Of a DNA stretch of 41,300 nt, positions 1 through 8,627 are shown one piece after another (positions within the stretch are counted from its first letter, which is position 1; the number at the start of each line of letters is the position of its first letter). Position numbers and translations under genes: made by a program. A model generated the notes under the pieces. The model saw nothing but the letters and a program-made list of their open reading frames with translations, was not told the origin of the DNA and searched no databases. The DNA is from Thermosediminibacteraceae bacterium (GTDB lineage: Bacteria; Bacillota; Thermosediminibacteria; Thermosediminibacterales; Thermosediminibacteraceae), in NCBI GenBank assembly GCA_021890755.1, contig JAKKUQ010000013.1, forward strand, positions 1-41,300, read 5' to 3'.

Positions 1-68
1 ATTACCCCTTTATTTCTCTTTTTTATTTGACATTTTAGGGAATAATTTAATTAAGGAGGTGCGGGGTT

Positions 69-383
69 TTGATTGAGGTAAACAGCGAAAACTTTGAACA
101 GGAGGTATTAAAGTCTGAAAAACCGGTACTAGTCGATTTTTGGGGACCAAGGTGTGAGCCTTGTAAGGCCCTGATGCCGCAGGTGGAAAAGCTTGAGGAG
201 ATTTACGGCGACAGGATTAAGTTCTGCAAACTCGACACTTCGAAAAACATGCGCTTGGCAATAAGCCAGAAAGTCATGGGGCTTCCAACTATTGCGATTT
301 ACAAGAATGGAGAGAAGGTGGATCAGGTTACGAAGGAAGTTACCATCGAAATGGTGGAAGAAATGATTAAAAGGAACATATAA
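69..383 (+). CDS. trxA: Thioredoxin of the glycine reductase system (104 aa)
   Basis: Small thioredoxin that should pass electrons from thioredoxin reductase to the selenoproteins of glycine reductase in the cytoplasm. The thioredoxin fold is complete: an active-site stretch WGPRCEPCK with the redox pair Cys29 and Cys32, and the cis-proline Pro73 in GLPTIAIY. The usual WCGPC motif is replaced by GPRCEPC, a variant known from thioredoxins encoded in clostridial glycine reductase operons. The start is TTG, chosen because a strong AAGGAGG lies just upstream and no ATG fits. grdE begins 13 bases after its stop, so the two are almost certainly co-transcribed. The partner thioredoxin reductase gene is not in the window; it may lie upstream. 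Function is well supported by both motif and context. Confidence 0.95.
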   Translation: MIEVNSENFEQEVLKSEKPVLVDFWGPRCEPCKALMPQVEKLEEIYGDRIKFCKLDTSKNMRLAISQKVMGLPTIAIYKNGEKVDQVTKEVTIEMVEEMIKRNI

Positions 384-396
384 GGGGAGGATTAAA

Positions 397-1680
397 ATGA
401 AACTGGAGCTCGGATATTTCAAGGTGAAAGATGTGGTGTTCGGCGACACCACCCGGTTTGAAAACGGCGTCCTCACAGTAAATAAGAAAGAACTTTCCGA
501 GCTCATTTTAGAAGACCAAAGAATTAAAGACGTGGATTTCGACGTGGCAAAACCGGGTGAAGAGGTCAGAATAATTCCGGTTAAAGATGTTATAGAGCCC
601 CGCGTAAAGGTGACTGGAGGCACTATCTTTCCAGGTTTTCTAGGTAAACCCACCACCGTAGGCTCAGGAAGAACGCACGTGTTGAGAGGAATGGCGGTGG
701 TCACTTGCGGGAGGATCGTAGGCTTTCAGGAAGGCATAATCGACATGAGCGGACCCGGCGCCGAATACACTCCTTTTTCAAAACTAATCAACCTAGTGTT
801 AGTAGCAAATCCTGTCGAAGGCATTTCCCAGCATGAACACGAAGAAGCCCTCCGCATAGCCGGTCTCAAGGCTGCGGCGTATCTTGCGGAGTCTGTCAAA
901 GAAAAGGAACCTGAGGAAATTAAGGTCTATGAGACCAAACCCATTACCCAAGCACTGAAAGAATATCCCGACCTGCCAAAAGTGGCTTACGTATATCAAC
1001 TTCAAAGCCAGGGACTGCTCCACGATACATACGTCTACGGGGTTGACGCCAAAAAAATAATACCTACCTTAATATACCCCACCGAACTGATGGATGGAGC
1101 AATAGTTAGCGGCAACTGCGTATCTGCCTGCGACAAGAACCCCACTTATGTACACCAAAACAACCCCGTCGTGGAAGAACTCTATAAACGTCACGGCAAG
1201 GAGATAAACTTTGTGGGCATAATCATAACCAACGAAAACGTTACCCTTGCCGATAAAGAACGCTCTTCTGACTACACGGCGAAACTCGCTGAGTACCTTG
1301 GCCTTGACGGTGTTATTATCACTGAGGAAGGCTTTGGCAATCCCGATACCGATCTCATCATGAACTGCAGAAAAATCGAAGAAAAGGGCATAAAAACGGT
1401 ACTCATAACCGATGAATATGCCGGTAGGGATGGAGCATCCCAGTCGCTGGCCGATGCCGACCCGAAAGCAAACGCAGTTGTTACCGCAGGAAACGCAAAC
1501 GAGGTAATCGTATTGCCCCCCATGAAGAAGGTAATCGGGCTTGTTGATACCGCTGCTGTTATAGCCGGTGGTTCTCAAAAAGCATTGCGAGAAGACGGAA
1601 GCATAGAGATTGAACTTCAGGCGATAACCGGCGCTACGTCGGAAGTAGGTTTTACACGCTTGAGCGCAATTACCCTGTAA
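397..1680 (+). CDS. grdE: Glycine reductase complex B, pro-protein GrdE (427 aa)
   Basis: Pro-protein of the substrate-specific protein B, which binds glycine and forms the Schiff base through a pyruvoyl group. In this family the precursor is cleaved at a cysteine, which becomes the pyruvoyl N-terminus of the larger-numbered fragment. The expected site is visible as [12 protein letters not shown], with Asn240-Cys241; cleavage there would give pieces of about 240 and 187 residues, which fits the two subunits reported for GrdE proteins. Cys245 follows in the same motif. The ATG start sits behind AAGGGGAGG. The gene lies between trxA and grdA. The pairing with grdB rather than the sarcosine or betaine versions points to glycine as substrate, but specificity is inferred from overall resemblance and gene order only. 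Confidence 0.96.
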   Translation: MKLELGYFKVKDVVFGDTTRFENGVLTVNKKELSELILEDQRIKDVDFDVAKPGEEVRIIPVKDVIEPRVKVTGGTIFPGFLGKPTTVGSGRTHVLRGMAVVTCGRIVGFQEGIIDMSGPGAEYTPFSKLINLVLVANPVEGISQHEHEEALRIAGLKAAAYLAESVKEKEPEEIKVYETKPITQALKEYPDLPKVAYVYQLQSQGLLHDTYVYGVDAKKIIPTLIYPTELMDGAIVSGNCVSACDKNPTYVHQNNPVVEELYKRHGKEINFVGIIITNENVTLADKERSSDYTAKLAEYLGLDGVIITEEGFGNPDTDLIMNCRKIEEKGIKTVLITDEYAGRDGASQSLADADPKANAVVTAGNANEVIVLPPMKKVIGLVDTAAVIAGGSQKALREDGSIEIELQAITGATSEVGFTRLSAITL

Positions 1681-1705
1681 ATTATTAAAAAGAGGAGGCG
1701 AAATT

Positions 1706-2176
1706 ATGTTTGAGGGCAAAAAAATAGTGATAGTGGGCGACAGGGACGGAGTACCCGGTCCTGCTATCGAGGCTTGCATGAAAACAACTCCAGGGGAAGT
1801 GGTGTTTTCCACCACAGAGTGTTTTGTCTGAACGGCTGCAGGAGCGATGGATCTGGAGATCCAAAAAAGAATCAAAGAACTGGCCGAAGAGCACGGCCCT
1901 GAAAACGTTGTCGTGATATTGGGCGGTGCTGAACCTGAAGCTGCGGGTATTGCAGCCGAAACCGTAACTAATGGCGATCCAACTTTTGCTGGACCCTTAG
2001 CAGGTGTGTCTTTAGGGCTTGCTGTATATCACATTGTAGAGCCTGAAGTGAAGGCAGCCGTTGATCCGACAGTTTACGAAGAGCAGGTTGGAGTAATGGA
2101 AATGGTGCTGGATGTGGAGGGTATAACCAGGGAAGTAAAGAAGTACCGCGAACAGTATTCAAAATACAGGGCGTAA
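1706..2176 (+). CDS. grdA: Glycine reductase selenoprotein A, GrdA (156 aa with Sec42)
   Basis: Protein A carries the selenol that takes the carboxymethyl group from protein B and hands it to protein C. Translation starts at an ATG behind AGAGGAGG and reads through an in-frame TGA at 1829-1831 as selenocysteine 42. The surrounding motif is Cys39-Phe-Val-Sec42-Thr-Ala-Ala-Gly, the known GrdA active site in which Cys and Sec form a redox pair. Total length 156 residues matches the family (about 158). Without recoding only the part from 1847 would be annotated, as a false 109-residue protein. A hairpin at 1849-1862 lies at the right distance to be the SECIS element. grdE ends 25 bases upstream and grdB starts 19 bases downstream. 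Confidence 0.96.
1829..1831 (+). other. In-frame UGA read as selenocysteine (GrdA Sec42)
   Basis: The TGA is in frame with the grdA ATG at 1706 and with the downstream coding sequence to 2176. It falls exactly where the family has the selenocysteine of the CxxU motif. Confidence 0.95.
1849..1862 (+). promoter_or_regulatory. Predicted bacterial SECIS hairpin of grdA
   Basis: GGATC (1849-1853) and GATCC (1858-1862) form a five-base-pair stem around the loop TGGA. The loop starts 22 bases after the UGA and has G at its second position, which fits the published bacterial SECIS rules (short stem, small loop with a G among the first two bases, roughly 16-37 bases from UGA). It would recruit SelB. 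The fold was found by eye only. Confidence 0.75.
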
Positions 2177-2195
2177 CCCGGAAGGAGGCCGCGCG

Positions 2196-3506
2196 ATGGG
2201 TAAATTTAGGGTTGTCCATTACATCAACCAGTTTTTTGGCCAAATAGGCGGCGAAGAAAAGGCAGATATACCGCCACAAGATAAAGAGGGTCCCGTGGGG
2301 CCCGGAATGGCCTTCAATGCTGCCTTTGGCAGCGAAGCTGAGATAGTAGGCACAATCATTTGCGGCGATTCATATTTCAACGAACACCAGGAAGAGGCTA
2401 AAGCCGATATCCTGGAACGAATCAAAAAGTATAATCCCGACCTTGTGATCGCAGGTCCTGCCTTCAACGCCGGCCGGTATGGGATGGCCTGCGGAAGCGT
2501 TTGCAAAGCGGTGAAGGAAACCCTCAACATACCCGCTGTTACTGGCATGTTTAAGGAGAATCCCGGGGTAGAAGTGTACAAAAAAGATGTGTATATAGTA
2601 GAAACTGCTGGATCTGCCGCTGGTATGAGGGAAGCAGTGCCCAAAATGGCAAAACTCGCTTTGAAACTTGTAAAGGGTGAAACTATTGGCACTCCCCAGG
2701 AAGAAGGATATTTCCCGCGTGGAATTAGAAAGAACGTTTTTGTAGAAGAATACGGAGCCAAACGCGCAGTGGATATGCTGATAAAGAAGCTCAAGGGTGA
2801 ACCCTATACTACAGAGTATCCCATGCCGGACTTCGACAGGGTAACGCCCGCGCCGGCCGTAAAAGACCTCTCGAAGGCGAAAGTGGCTCTTGTAACTTCA
2901 GGTGGCATAGTTCCCAAGGGTAATCCTGATAAGATCGAAGCATCCAGCGCTTCCAAGTTTGGAAAGTACGACATCGAAGGTGTAGAATACCTCACTCCCG
3001 ATAAATACCAGACTGCCCACGGCGGTTATGATCCCACCTACGCCAATGATGACCCCAACAGAGTTCTTCCTGTTGACGTCATGCGCGAACTTGAAAGAGA
3101 AGGCGTCATAGGAAAACTCCACAGGTACTATTACGCAACAGTTGGCAATGGTACATCTGTGGCCAATGCCAAGAAATTTGCCCAGGAAATTGCAAAACAG
3201 CTTATTGCTGATGGGGTCCAGGCGGTTATTCTTACCTCCACCTGAGGAACATGTACTCGTTGCGGTGCAACGATGGTAAAAGAACTCGAAAGGGCAGGTC
3301 TGCCCACCACCCATGTCTGTACGATAGTGCCGATTTCCTTGACGGTAGGTGCAAACAGAATAGTTCCGGCTGTTGCTATACCTCACCCGCTAGGTAATCC
3401 ATCTCTCACCAAGGAGCAGGAAAAAGCCCTGAGGAAACGACTGGTCCTTAAAGCATTAAAAGCCCTGACACAGGATGTGGACAAACAGACGGTTTTCGAA
3501 GATTAG
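2196..3506 (+). CDS. grdB: Glycine reductase selenoprotein B, GrdB (436 aa with Sec350)
   Basis: Catalytic selenoprotein subunit of protein B, which with processed GrdE cleaves the C-N bond of glycine and delivers a carboxymethyl group to GrdA. The ATG start follows GGAAGGAGG. An in-frame TGA at 3243-3245 encodes selenocysteine 350, within TSTUGTCTRCGATM: Sec350 followed by Cys353 and Cys356, the UxxCxxC motif of the family. Total length of 436 residues matches known GrdB. Read without recoding, the gene would split into a 349-residue protein and a spurious 77-residue one. A six-base-pair hairpin directly after the UGA is an excellent SECIS candidate. grdC starts 37 bases downstream behind AAGGAGG. 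Confidence 0.96.
3243..3245 (+). other. In-frame UGA read as selenocysteine (GrdB Sec350)
   Basis: The TGA is in frame with grdB on both sides and is followed by two cysteines spaced as in the conserved UxxCxxC motif. Confidence 0.95.
3258..3272 (+). promoter_or_regulatory. Predicted bacterial SECIS hairpin of grdB
   Basis: CGTTGC (3258-3263) pairs perfectly with GCAACG (3267-3272) around the loop GGT. The loop begins with G and starts 18 bases after the UGA, meeting the usual bacterial SECIS criteria. The element also encodes the conserved Cys356 region, so RNA structure and protein motif share these bases. Confidence 0.85.
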
Positions 3507-3543
3507 TATGACATAAGCAGAAGAACCCGAAGGAGGGCTTAAC

Positions 3544-5088
3544 GTGAACAATGCTGTTGTTGCGGGTGCCAGCTACGTTCTGGTACATGTGCCGAACATC
3601 ATGATGGTAGCTGGCACCACCCAGCTTTTAGAAAAAGAAAATCCCAATTCGGATTATATAAAGAAGATTAAAGAGCACATCAGAACTTATGATGAGGCTG
3701 TTGCTTATCCGCCAAACCAGGTTTATATCGGAAATATATCGCCCGAAGACTTGAAAAACATAAAAAGGCCCTGGTACGAAAATCCTCTGAAAGATTCTTC
3801 TCGATTTGGCCGTTACGGCGAAATAATGCCCGAGGATGAGTTTTACGGCTTGATGGCCATATCTGATGCTTTCGACCTGGTTATCTTAGAAAGAGAATTC
3901 GCCGAAGCCATAAAGCAAAAGTTTTCCCGCCACCCGCTTTTTTCGGAGAACGAAATAAACCGCATAAAAATGGTGGCCGATGAGGAGACAATAAAAAAGC
4001 ACCTGGAAAACGGGGCTATTGAATTGGTGTATGAAGGAAAGCTCGTCGGATGTGTGAGGAAAGCCCATGACAAGGACGAGACACTTTCGGCTCACGTCAT
4101 GCTAGAAAACCTAGCTACCAAAGCCTCGGCGGTGCTGGCTTTAAGGTACCTGCTGAAAACAACCGGAATTGCCCCAACGGATATCGACTATATCATAGAA
4201 TGTTCCGAAGAAGCTTGCGGTGACATGAACCAAAGGGGTGGAGGCAATTTCGCCAAGGCAATTGGCGAGATTGCAGGCTGCGGCAGTGCCACGGGAGCTG
4301 ATATGAGGGGGTTCTGCGCTGGCCCCACTCACGCCCTCATCAGTGCTGCAGCCCTGGTGAGCGCTGGTGTGTATAAAAATGTGGTCGTCGTTGCCGGTGG
4401 AGCTGCGGCGAAACTCGGAATGAACGGCAGGGACCATGTAAACAAAGGCATGCCGGTGCTGGAAGATGTCCTCGGCGGGTTCGCGGTACTGGTAAGTAGC
4501 AACGACGGTGAAAACCCCGTAATAAGACTTGATTCCATAGGAAAGCATCCTATCGCCGCCGGTGCTGCCCCACAGGCCGTAATGCAAAACATAGTATACA
4601 ATCCCTTGGATCGACTCAACCTCAAGGCCTTTGAGGTGGACAAATACGCCCCCGAGCTTCAAAATCCGGAGATCACAGAACCAGCCGGTGCGGGAGACGT
4701 TCCAAAAGCTAACTACAAAATGATAGCGGCTATTGCCGTAAAACGCGGTGAACTCAAAAGGGAAGAGATGGATTCTTTCGTGGAAAAACACGGAGTAATA
4801 GGCTTTGCTCCAACGCAAGGACATATTCCTTCAGGAGTTCCATTTATCGGATATGCAAGGGAGCAGATTTTGGCCGGTAATATGACAAGGGCTATGATAA
4901 TAGGCAAGGGAAGCCTTTTCCTTGGCCGTATGACCAACTTGTTCGACGGTATATCCTTCATCATGGAAAAGAACCCTGGTCTTAAAAAAGAGGAAAAAAT
5001 GCCCGATATTTCGTCTTACCTTGCAGAGGCCTTCCGCGAATTTGCTGAATACTTGAAGGCAAGGGGGGAGGCCGATGCCCCTAGATAA
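3544..5088 (+). CDS. grdC: Glycine reductase protein C, beta subunit GrdC (514 aa)
   Basis: Subunit of protein C, which converts the selenium-bound carboxymethyl group to an acetyl thioester and releases acetyl phosphate. GrdC proteins are related to the FabH/thiolase fold. A candidate catalytic cysteine, Cys258, is visible in DMRGFCAGPTHAL, followed by the small-residue-rich segment expected of a ketoacyl-synthase-like core. The start is GTG at 3544 behind AAGGAGGG; no ATG has a comparable site. The 3' end overlaps grdD by 14 bases, suggesting coupled translation of the two protein C subunits. Length is normal for the family. Assignment is firm from sequence and operon position; the identity of the catalytic cysteine is by analogy. 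Confidence 0.95.
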   Translation: MNNAVVAGASYVLVHVPNIMMVAGTTQLLEKENPNSDYIKKIKEHIRTYDEAVAYPPNQVYIGNISPEDLKNIKRPWYENPLKDSSRFGRYGEIMPEDEFYGLMAISDAFDLVILEREFAEAIKQKFSRHPLFSENEINRIKMVADEETIKKHLENGAIELVYEGKLVGCVRKAHDKDETLSAHVMLENLATKASAVLALRYLLKTTGIAPTDIDYIIECSEEACGDMNQRGGGNFAKAIGEIAGCGSATGADMRGFCAGPTHALISAAALVSAGVYKNVVVVAGGAAAKLGMNGRDHVNKGMPVLEDVLGGFAVLVSSNDGENPVIRLDSIGKHPIAAGAAPQAVMQNIVYNPLDRLNLKAFEVDKYAPELQNPEITEPAGAGDVPKANYKMIAAIAVKRGELKREEMDSFVEKHGVIGFAPTQGHIPSGVPFIGYAREQILAGNMTRAMIIGKGSLFLGRMTNLFDGISFIMEKNPGLKKEEKMPDISSYLAEAFREFAEYLKARGEADAPR

Positions 5089-6223
5089 GTCAGGCCTTTT
5101 TTCCATGCTGGCTGATGCCCTGGAAGGTCGGAGCATTAAAAAAGTAAGAGTTGGGTTAACAGTTCTCGGTAGCGAACACCCGCCGGAAGTGCTGATAGAT
5201 GCGGCAAAAGAAGCGGTCAGAAACTTGGATGGTGTAGAGGTTGTATTGCTTGGCGCCGGGGAGGGGATATCCGCCCCAGGACTTCAGGGCGTGAAAGCCA
5301 GCACTTTAGAGGAAGCCCACCGCATTATGGAAAAAATGCTGGATAGTTCTGAACTAGACGCTGCAGTAACAATGCATTACAACTTTCCAATAGGTGTTTC
5401 CACCGTTGGAAGGGTAGTGACTCCGGCCCGCGGCAAGCCCATGCTAATCGCCACTACCACGGGAACCTCTGCAGCCAACCGGGTGGAAGCCATGGTTAAA
5501 AACGCCATATACGGTATTATCACGGCAAAAGCCTTAGGCTTAGAAAAACCCAGCGTTGGCATATTGAATTTAGACGGTTCCCGCCAGGTAGAACGCATAT
5601 TGAAATTACTGGCAGAACGTGGCTACGAGATTAATTTCGCAGAATCAATAAGAGCCGATGGCGGCTCTATAATGAGGGGCAACGACCTCCTAGCCGGTTC
5701 CTGCGACGTCATGGTTACCGACACACTGACCGGTAACATATTGATAAAAGTATTTTCTGCCTATACTACCGGGGGAGACTATGAAGCTCTAGGCTGGGGT
5801 TACGGCCCCGGCATCGGTGAAGGTTACAAAAGAATAATTCTTATCCTCTCTAGGGCTTCAGGAGCGCCGGTGGTTGAAGGAGCAATCCGGTACGCTGCAG
5901 AACTGGTAAGAGGCAATCTCCTGGAAAAAGCAGCTGAGGAATTTGAAAAGTTAAGAGAGGTCAAATTTCACGAACTCATAGGTGAGCTAGAAAAGGCCGC
6001 AAAACCCAAAGAAGAAGAAGATACTGTGCCACCGCCTAAAAAGACCGTGACGGAAGAAATAGCCGGTATCGATGTGCTCCAGATGGAAGATGCGGTGAAG
6101 GTTTTGTGGAAAAATGGAATATACGCAGAAAGCGGTATGGGATGCACTGGTCCGGTAATCATGGTGGCTCACGAAGACCTGAAATCAGCCGTAGACATTC
6201 TTAAAACCGAAGGATATTTGTAA
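5075..6223 (+). CDS. grdD: Glycine reductase protein C, alpha subunit GrdD (382 aa)
   Basis: Second subunit of protein C, where the acetyl group is attacked by phosphate to give acetyl phosphate, the ATP-yielding product of glycine reduction. GrdD is related to PlsX-like phosphate acyltransferases, seen in the glycine-rich segments (TTGTSAANR, ADGGSIMRG). The C-terminal motif GMGCTGPV places the conserved thiol at Cys357, matching the functional cysteine (Cys359) described in the Eubacterium acidaminophilum enzyme. A charged, proline-containing linker at about residues 303-325 separates the main domain from the C-terminal cysteine segment. The ATG lies inside the end of grdC behind GGGGGGAGG. 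A strong terminator follows within 40 bases, so grdD is the last gene of the operon. Confidence 0.95.
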   Translation: MPLDKSGLFSMLADALEGRSIKKVRVGLTVLGSEHPPEVLIDAAKEAVRNLDGVEVVLLGAGEGISAPGLQGVKASTLEEAHRIMEKMLDSSELDAAVTMHYNFPIGVSTVGRVVTPARGKPMLIATTTGTSAANRVEAMVKNAIYGIITAKALGLEKPSVGILNLDGSRQVERILKLLAERGYEINFAESIRADGGSIMRGNDLLAGSCDVMVTDTLTGNILIKVFSAYTTGGDYEALGWGYGPGIGEGYKRIILILSRASGAPVVEGAIRYAAELVRGNLLEKAAEEFEKLREVKFHELIGELEKAAKPKEEEDTVPPPKKTVTEEIAGIDVLQMEDAVKVLWKNGIYAESGMGCTGPVIMVAHEDLKSAVDILKTEGYL

Positions 6224-6257
6224 AATAATAGAAGGCAGGATGTGTATTGAAAACCTT

Positions 6258-6293
6258 GGTCGCTATGGAGTAGTCCATAGCGATCTTTTTTTT
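6258..6293 (+). terminator. Rho-independent terminator of the grd operon
   Basis: GGTCGCTATGGA (6258-6269) pairs with TCCATAGCGATC (6274-6285) around GTAG, with one G-T pair, and is followed by eight T residues. It lies 34 bases after the grdD stop. Confidence 0.93.
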
Positions 6294-6655
6294 GCCATAA
6301 AAGCAACAATGAAGTTATCGCATAGGTCCTCTATCAACCACGGTTGATTCGGTATCATCTGATTTTTATTGGGTTTTTGTCATTGAAATCATATTACTCT
6401 ATATATTTTTGCATTCAGCTTTAAGTCTAAATACTTCGTTTTCTAAAGCTTTTAAGGTGCATATATTCTTTATAATAAAACCTCCTATTACAGCTTTTGA
6501 ATTCTGCAATGGGAGGTCTTTTTTTTTATAATGTCTGTTTTTTGAAATCGGGCTTTTTATTTTTGTTTTGCCGTGGGTCTGCCATTGGAGTCACCATAAC
6601 ACGTCTTAAAAAATATTATAACAAGAGATAAATCATCCTGAGAGGGGTGAGGTAG
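6294..6655. other. Non-coding gap between grdD terminator and ABC transporter
   Basis: No convincing gene is seen in either direction. The gap holds a 16-base near-palindrome (ATCAACC-AC-GGTTGAT, 6333-6348), a looser inverted repeat AGCTTTA/TAAAGCT (about 6418-6453), and an isolated terminator at 6480-6527. On the minus strand a short open stretch without ATG, reading TLKALENEVFRLKAE, lies downstream of AGGAGG. It could be a remnant coiled-coil fragment, but its lack of a normal start argues against a working gene. Confidence 0.5.
6480..6527 (+). terminator. Orphan terminator or attenuator upstream of the ABC operon
   Basis: ACCTCCTATT (6480-6489) pairs with AATGGGAGGT (6508-6517) with one T-G pair. 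CAG/CTG inside the loop can add three pairs, and a run of Ts follows. No gene ends just upstream, so it may terminate an unannotated RNA or attenuate transcription into the gene at 6656. Confidence 0.7.
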
Positions 6656-7738
6656 ATGAAAAAAATAGCGCTGATACTGGTTGCTGTGCTGCTGCTTTCG
6701 ATGTTTACAATAGGATGCAGTTTTCAAGCATCTAAAGAAGAGCCTCCAAGAAATGGCAATACACAGGGAGGCCACTTCCCGGGAGTCGAGCCGCTTTCGC
6801 CTCCAGTAAAGGTGACCGTTGGAATGAAGCAGGTGGTATCCGATGCCGGAGTGCTCATAGGTATGGCCAAAGGATATTACAAGGAATTGGGTATAGAAAT
6901 AGAGCCGGTGCAATTTAACACTGGTCAGGACATGATAAATGCCCTAGGAGCCGGCCAGCTGGACGTAGGATGCACTGTCTCGGCTTCCGGACTCTTCAAT
7001 GCCATGTTGCGAGGCATACCCATAAAAATCGTGGCTGATAAAGGAGTAAATGTTCCGGGTAAAGGCTATTACAGGCTGGTTATCCGCAAGGACCTTGTAG
7101 ACGAAATACAGGATTACAAAGACCTAAAAGGGAGGAAGCTCGCTATAGTTGGAACCGCGTCTTTAGATGAAATCGCCCTGGACCGGGTGCTGAACAAAGG
7201 CGGCATGACCACCCAGGATGTGGACCTACAGGTTATTCGTTCCTTCCCCGACATGGTAGCTGCGATGAGTAATGGTAGCATAGACGGCGGTATGCTCATC
7301 GAGCCCTTTATAGCAGCGGCTGTAGAGCAGAATATAGCAGATCCTTGGAAGGACCCGTCTGAGTACGATCCTGATGCCCAGACTGCGTTATTGGTTTACG
7401 GTAAGAGCATGCTCGAAAGGCCGGAGGTCGCAAAAAGATTCATGCTAGCGTATATAAAATCCCTCAGGGATTACAACGATGCCTTCTTCAAGAATATTAA
7501 TAAAGACGAGATCGTATCGATACTTGCCGAATACTCGGTGGTTAAGGACAAAGCCCTTTACGACAAGATGTTTCCGGTAGGCCTAAACCCCGACGGCTAT
7601 GTCAAGATGAAAGGAATACAGATGGACCTAGATTGGTATAGCAAGAGGGGGCTTTTAAAGGGCGAACTGAAAGCAGAAGACGTAGTGGATAACACTTATG
7701 TGGATTACGCTCTCAGTGTCCTTGGAAAGTATGAATAA
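6656..7738 (+). CDS. ABC transporter substrate-binding lipoprotein, SsuA/TauA/NMT1-like (360 aa)
   Basis: Binding protein of an ABC importer, expected to be anchored outside the membrane. It has a lipoprotein signal peptide (charged MKK, hydrophobic core, lipobox FTIGC with Cys21), then a low-complexity linker and a two-lobed periplasmic-binding domain. Typical NMT1/SsuA features are the VTVGMKQVVSDAG start of lobe 1, the DMINALGAGQLDVGC segment and the LKGRKLAIVGTAS hinge. The family imports nitrate, sulfonates, taurine, pyrimidine precursors or aromatic acids; the substrate here cannot be told from sequence. ATG start behind GAGGGGTGAGG. Permease and ATPase genes follow directly, forming a complete importer. 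Confidence 0.92.
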   Translation: MKKIALILVAVLLLSMFTIGCSFQASKEEPPRNGNTQGGHFPGVEPLSPPVKVTVGMKQVVSDAGVLIGMAKGYYKELGIEIEPVQFNTGQDMINALGAGQLDVGCTVSASGLFNAMLRGIPIKIVADKGVNVPGKGYYRLVIRKDLVDEIQDYKDLKGRKLAIVGTASLDEIALDRVLNKGGMTTQDVDLQVIRSFPDMVAAMSNGSIDGGMLIEPFIAAAVEQNIADPWKDPSEYDPDAQTALLVYGKSMLERPEVAKRFMLAYIKSLRDYNDAFFKNINKDEIVSILAEYSVVKDKALYDKMFPVGLNPDGYVKMKGIQMDLDWYSKRGLLKGELKAEDVVDNTYVDYALSVLGKYE

Positions 7739-7778
7739 ATTCGGATCAGTTTACGTTTTTGAAAGGGGGAGAAGCATC

Positions 7779-8612
7779 GTGAATGCTGTAGAACAAAAGC
7801 TAAACCGGAGCATAAAAATCGAAGAAATAAGTGGCGATAGCGATAAATCGCAGAAGGGAAGCGCTCTCTTTCTTAAAATTCTCTCCTTTCTTTCCCCCTT
7901 ATTTTTACTTTTAATATGGGAGGTCCTTGCAAAATTAAATGCTATAGACGTCCGCCTTTTTTCCAGCCCTTCGCGGATCTTCGCTGCACTTTTGCCGCTT
8001 ATTTCTTCGGGAGAACTGCTGTACCATACTTTAATTAGCGCAGGAAGAATACTTCTTGGATTTATCGCGGGTGCCGTGCCCGGTGTGATCTTGGGCCTTT
8101 CCATGGGGCTTTTTCCCCCGGTGAGAGCCTTACTAATGCCCCTTGTGGCCGTCACTTTTCCGATACCAAAATTGGCCATTATGCCATTGATACTTATAAT
8201 TTTCGGACTTGGTGAAACCTCTAAGATATTCACAATAGCTATCGGTGTTTTCTACCTGGTGCTGATTAACACCATGGCTGGAGTTCTAAATATTGACCCA
8301 ATATACATGGATGTGGCAAGGAGCTTCGGTGCAAACCGTATTCAGTTTTATACAACAGTGGCACTTCCCGGCGCCCTCCCGATGATTTTTGCCGGGTTAA
8401 AGCTGGGAATGGGTACAGCGCTCCTTTTGATAGTTGCAGCAGAGCTTTCCGCCGCCAGGGCTGGAGTTGGTTGGATGATCTGGAGAGCTTACGATATGTT
8501 TGACATAGAAAAAATGTTTTGCGCTCTTATTGTCCTGGCTTTTCTTGGTTATATCTTTTCCTACTTCTTGGACTTTATAGAGAAAGTAGTGATTCCGTGG
8601 AAAAACAGCTGA
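7779..8612 (+). CDS. ABC transporter permease, SsuC/TauC family (277 aa)
   Basis: Inner-membrane permease of the importer encoded with the binding protein before it and the ATPase after it. The sequence has about six hydrophobic segments. It also has the EAA coupling loop near residues 180-210 (ARSFGANRIQFYTTVALPGA), which docks on the ATPase, and the C-terminal segment typical of BPD_transp_1 proteins. An ATG at 7698 in the same frame would extend the protein into the preceding gene by 41 bases. GTG at 7779 is preferred because GAAAGGGGGA lies just upstream. The N-terminal 30 residues are charged and probably cytoplasmic. The ATPase gene begins within about 16 bases of its stop. Confidence 0.92.
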   Translation: MNAVEQKLNRSIKIEEISGDSDKSQKGSALFLKILSFLSPLFLLLIWEVLAKLNAIDVRLFSSPSRIFAALLPLISSGELLYHTLISAGRILLGFIAGAVPGVILGLSMGLFPPVRALLMPLVAVTFPIPKLAIMPLILIIFGLGETSKIFTIAIGVFYLVLINTMAGVLNIDPIYMDVARSFGANRIQFYTTVALPGALPMIFAGLKLGMGTALLLIVAAELSAARAGVGWMIWRAYDMFDIEKMFCALIVLAFLGYIFSYFLDFIEKVVIPWKNS

Positions 8613-8627
8613 AAGGTGGGAGTGATC

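Noticed and set aside
27-53. TTGACA hexamer upstream of trxA as a promoter
   Set aside because: No acceptable -10 lies 16-18 bases downstream; the nearest A+T-rich hexamers are badly spaced or overlap the ribosome binding site. The operon may start further upstream, outside the window.
1847-2176. A separate 109-residue protein starting at ATG 1847
   Set aside because: It is the C-terminal part of GrdA after the selenocysteine codon; the upstream part reads in frame from ATG 1706 with the correct CxxU motif.
3273-3506. A separate 77-residue protein after grdB
   Set aside because: It is the C-terminal part of GrdB after Sec350, in frame and with the conserved cysteines.
7698-7778. ATG 7698 as start of the ABC permease
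   Set aside because: It lies inside the preceding gene and lacks a ribosome binding site, while GTG 7779 follows GAAAGGGGGA.
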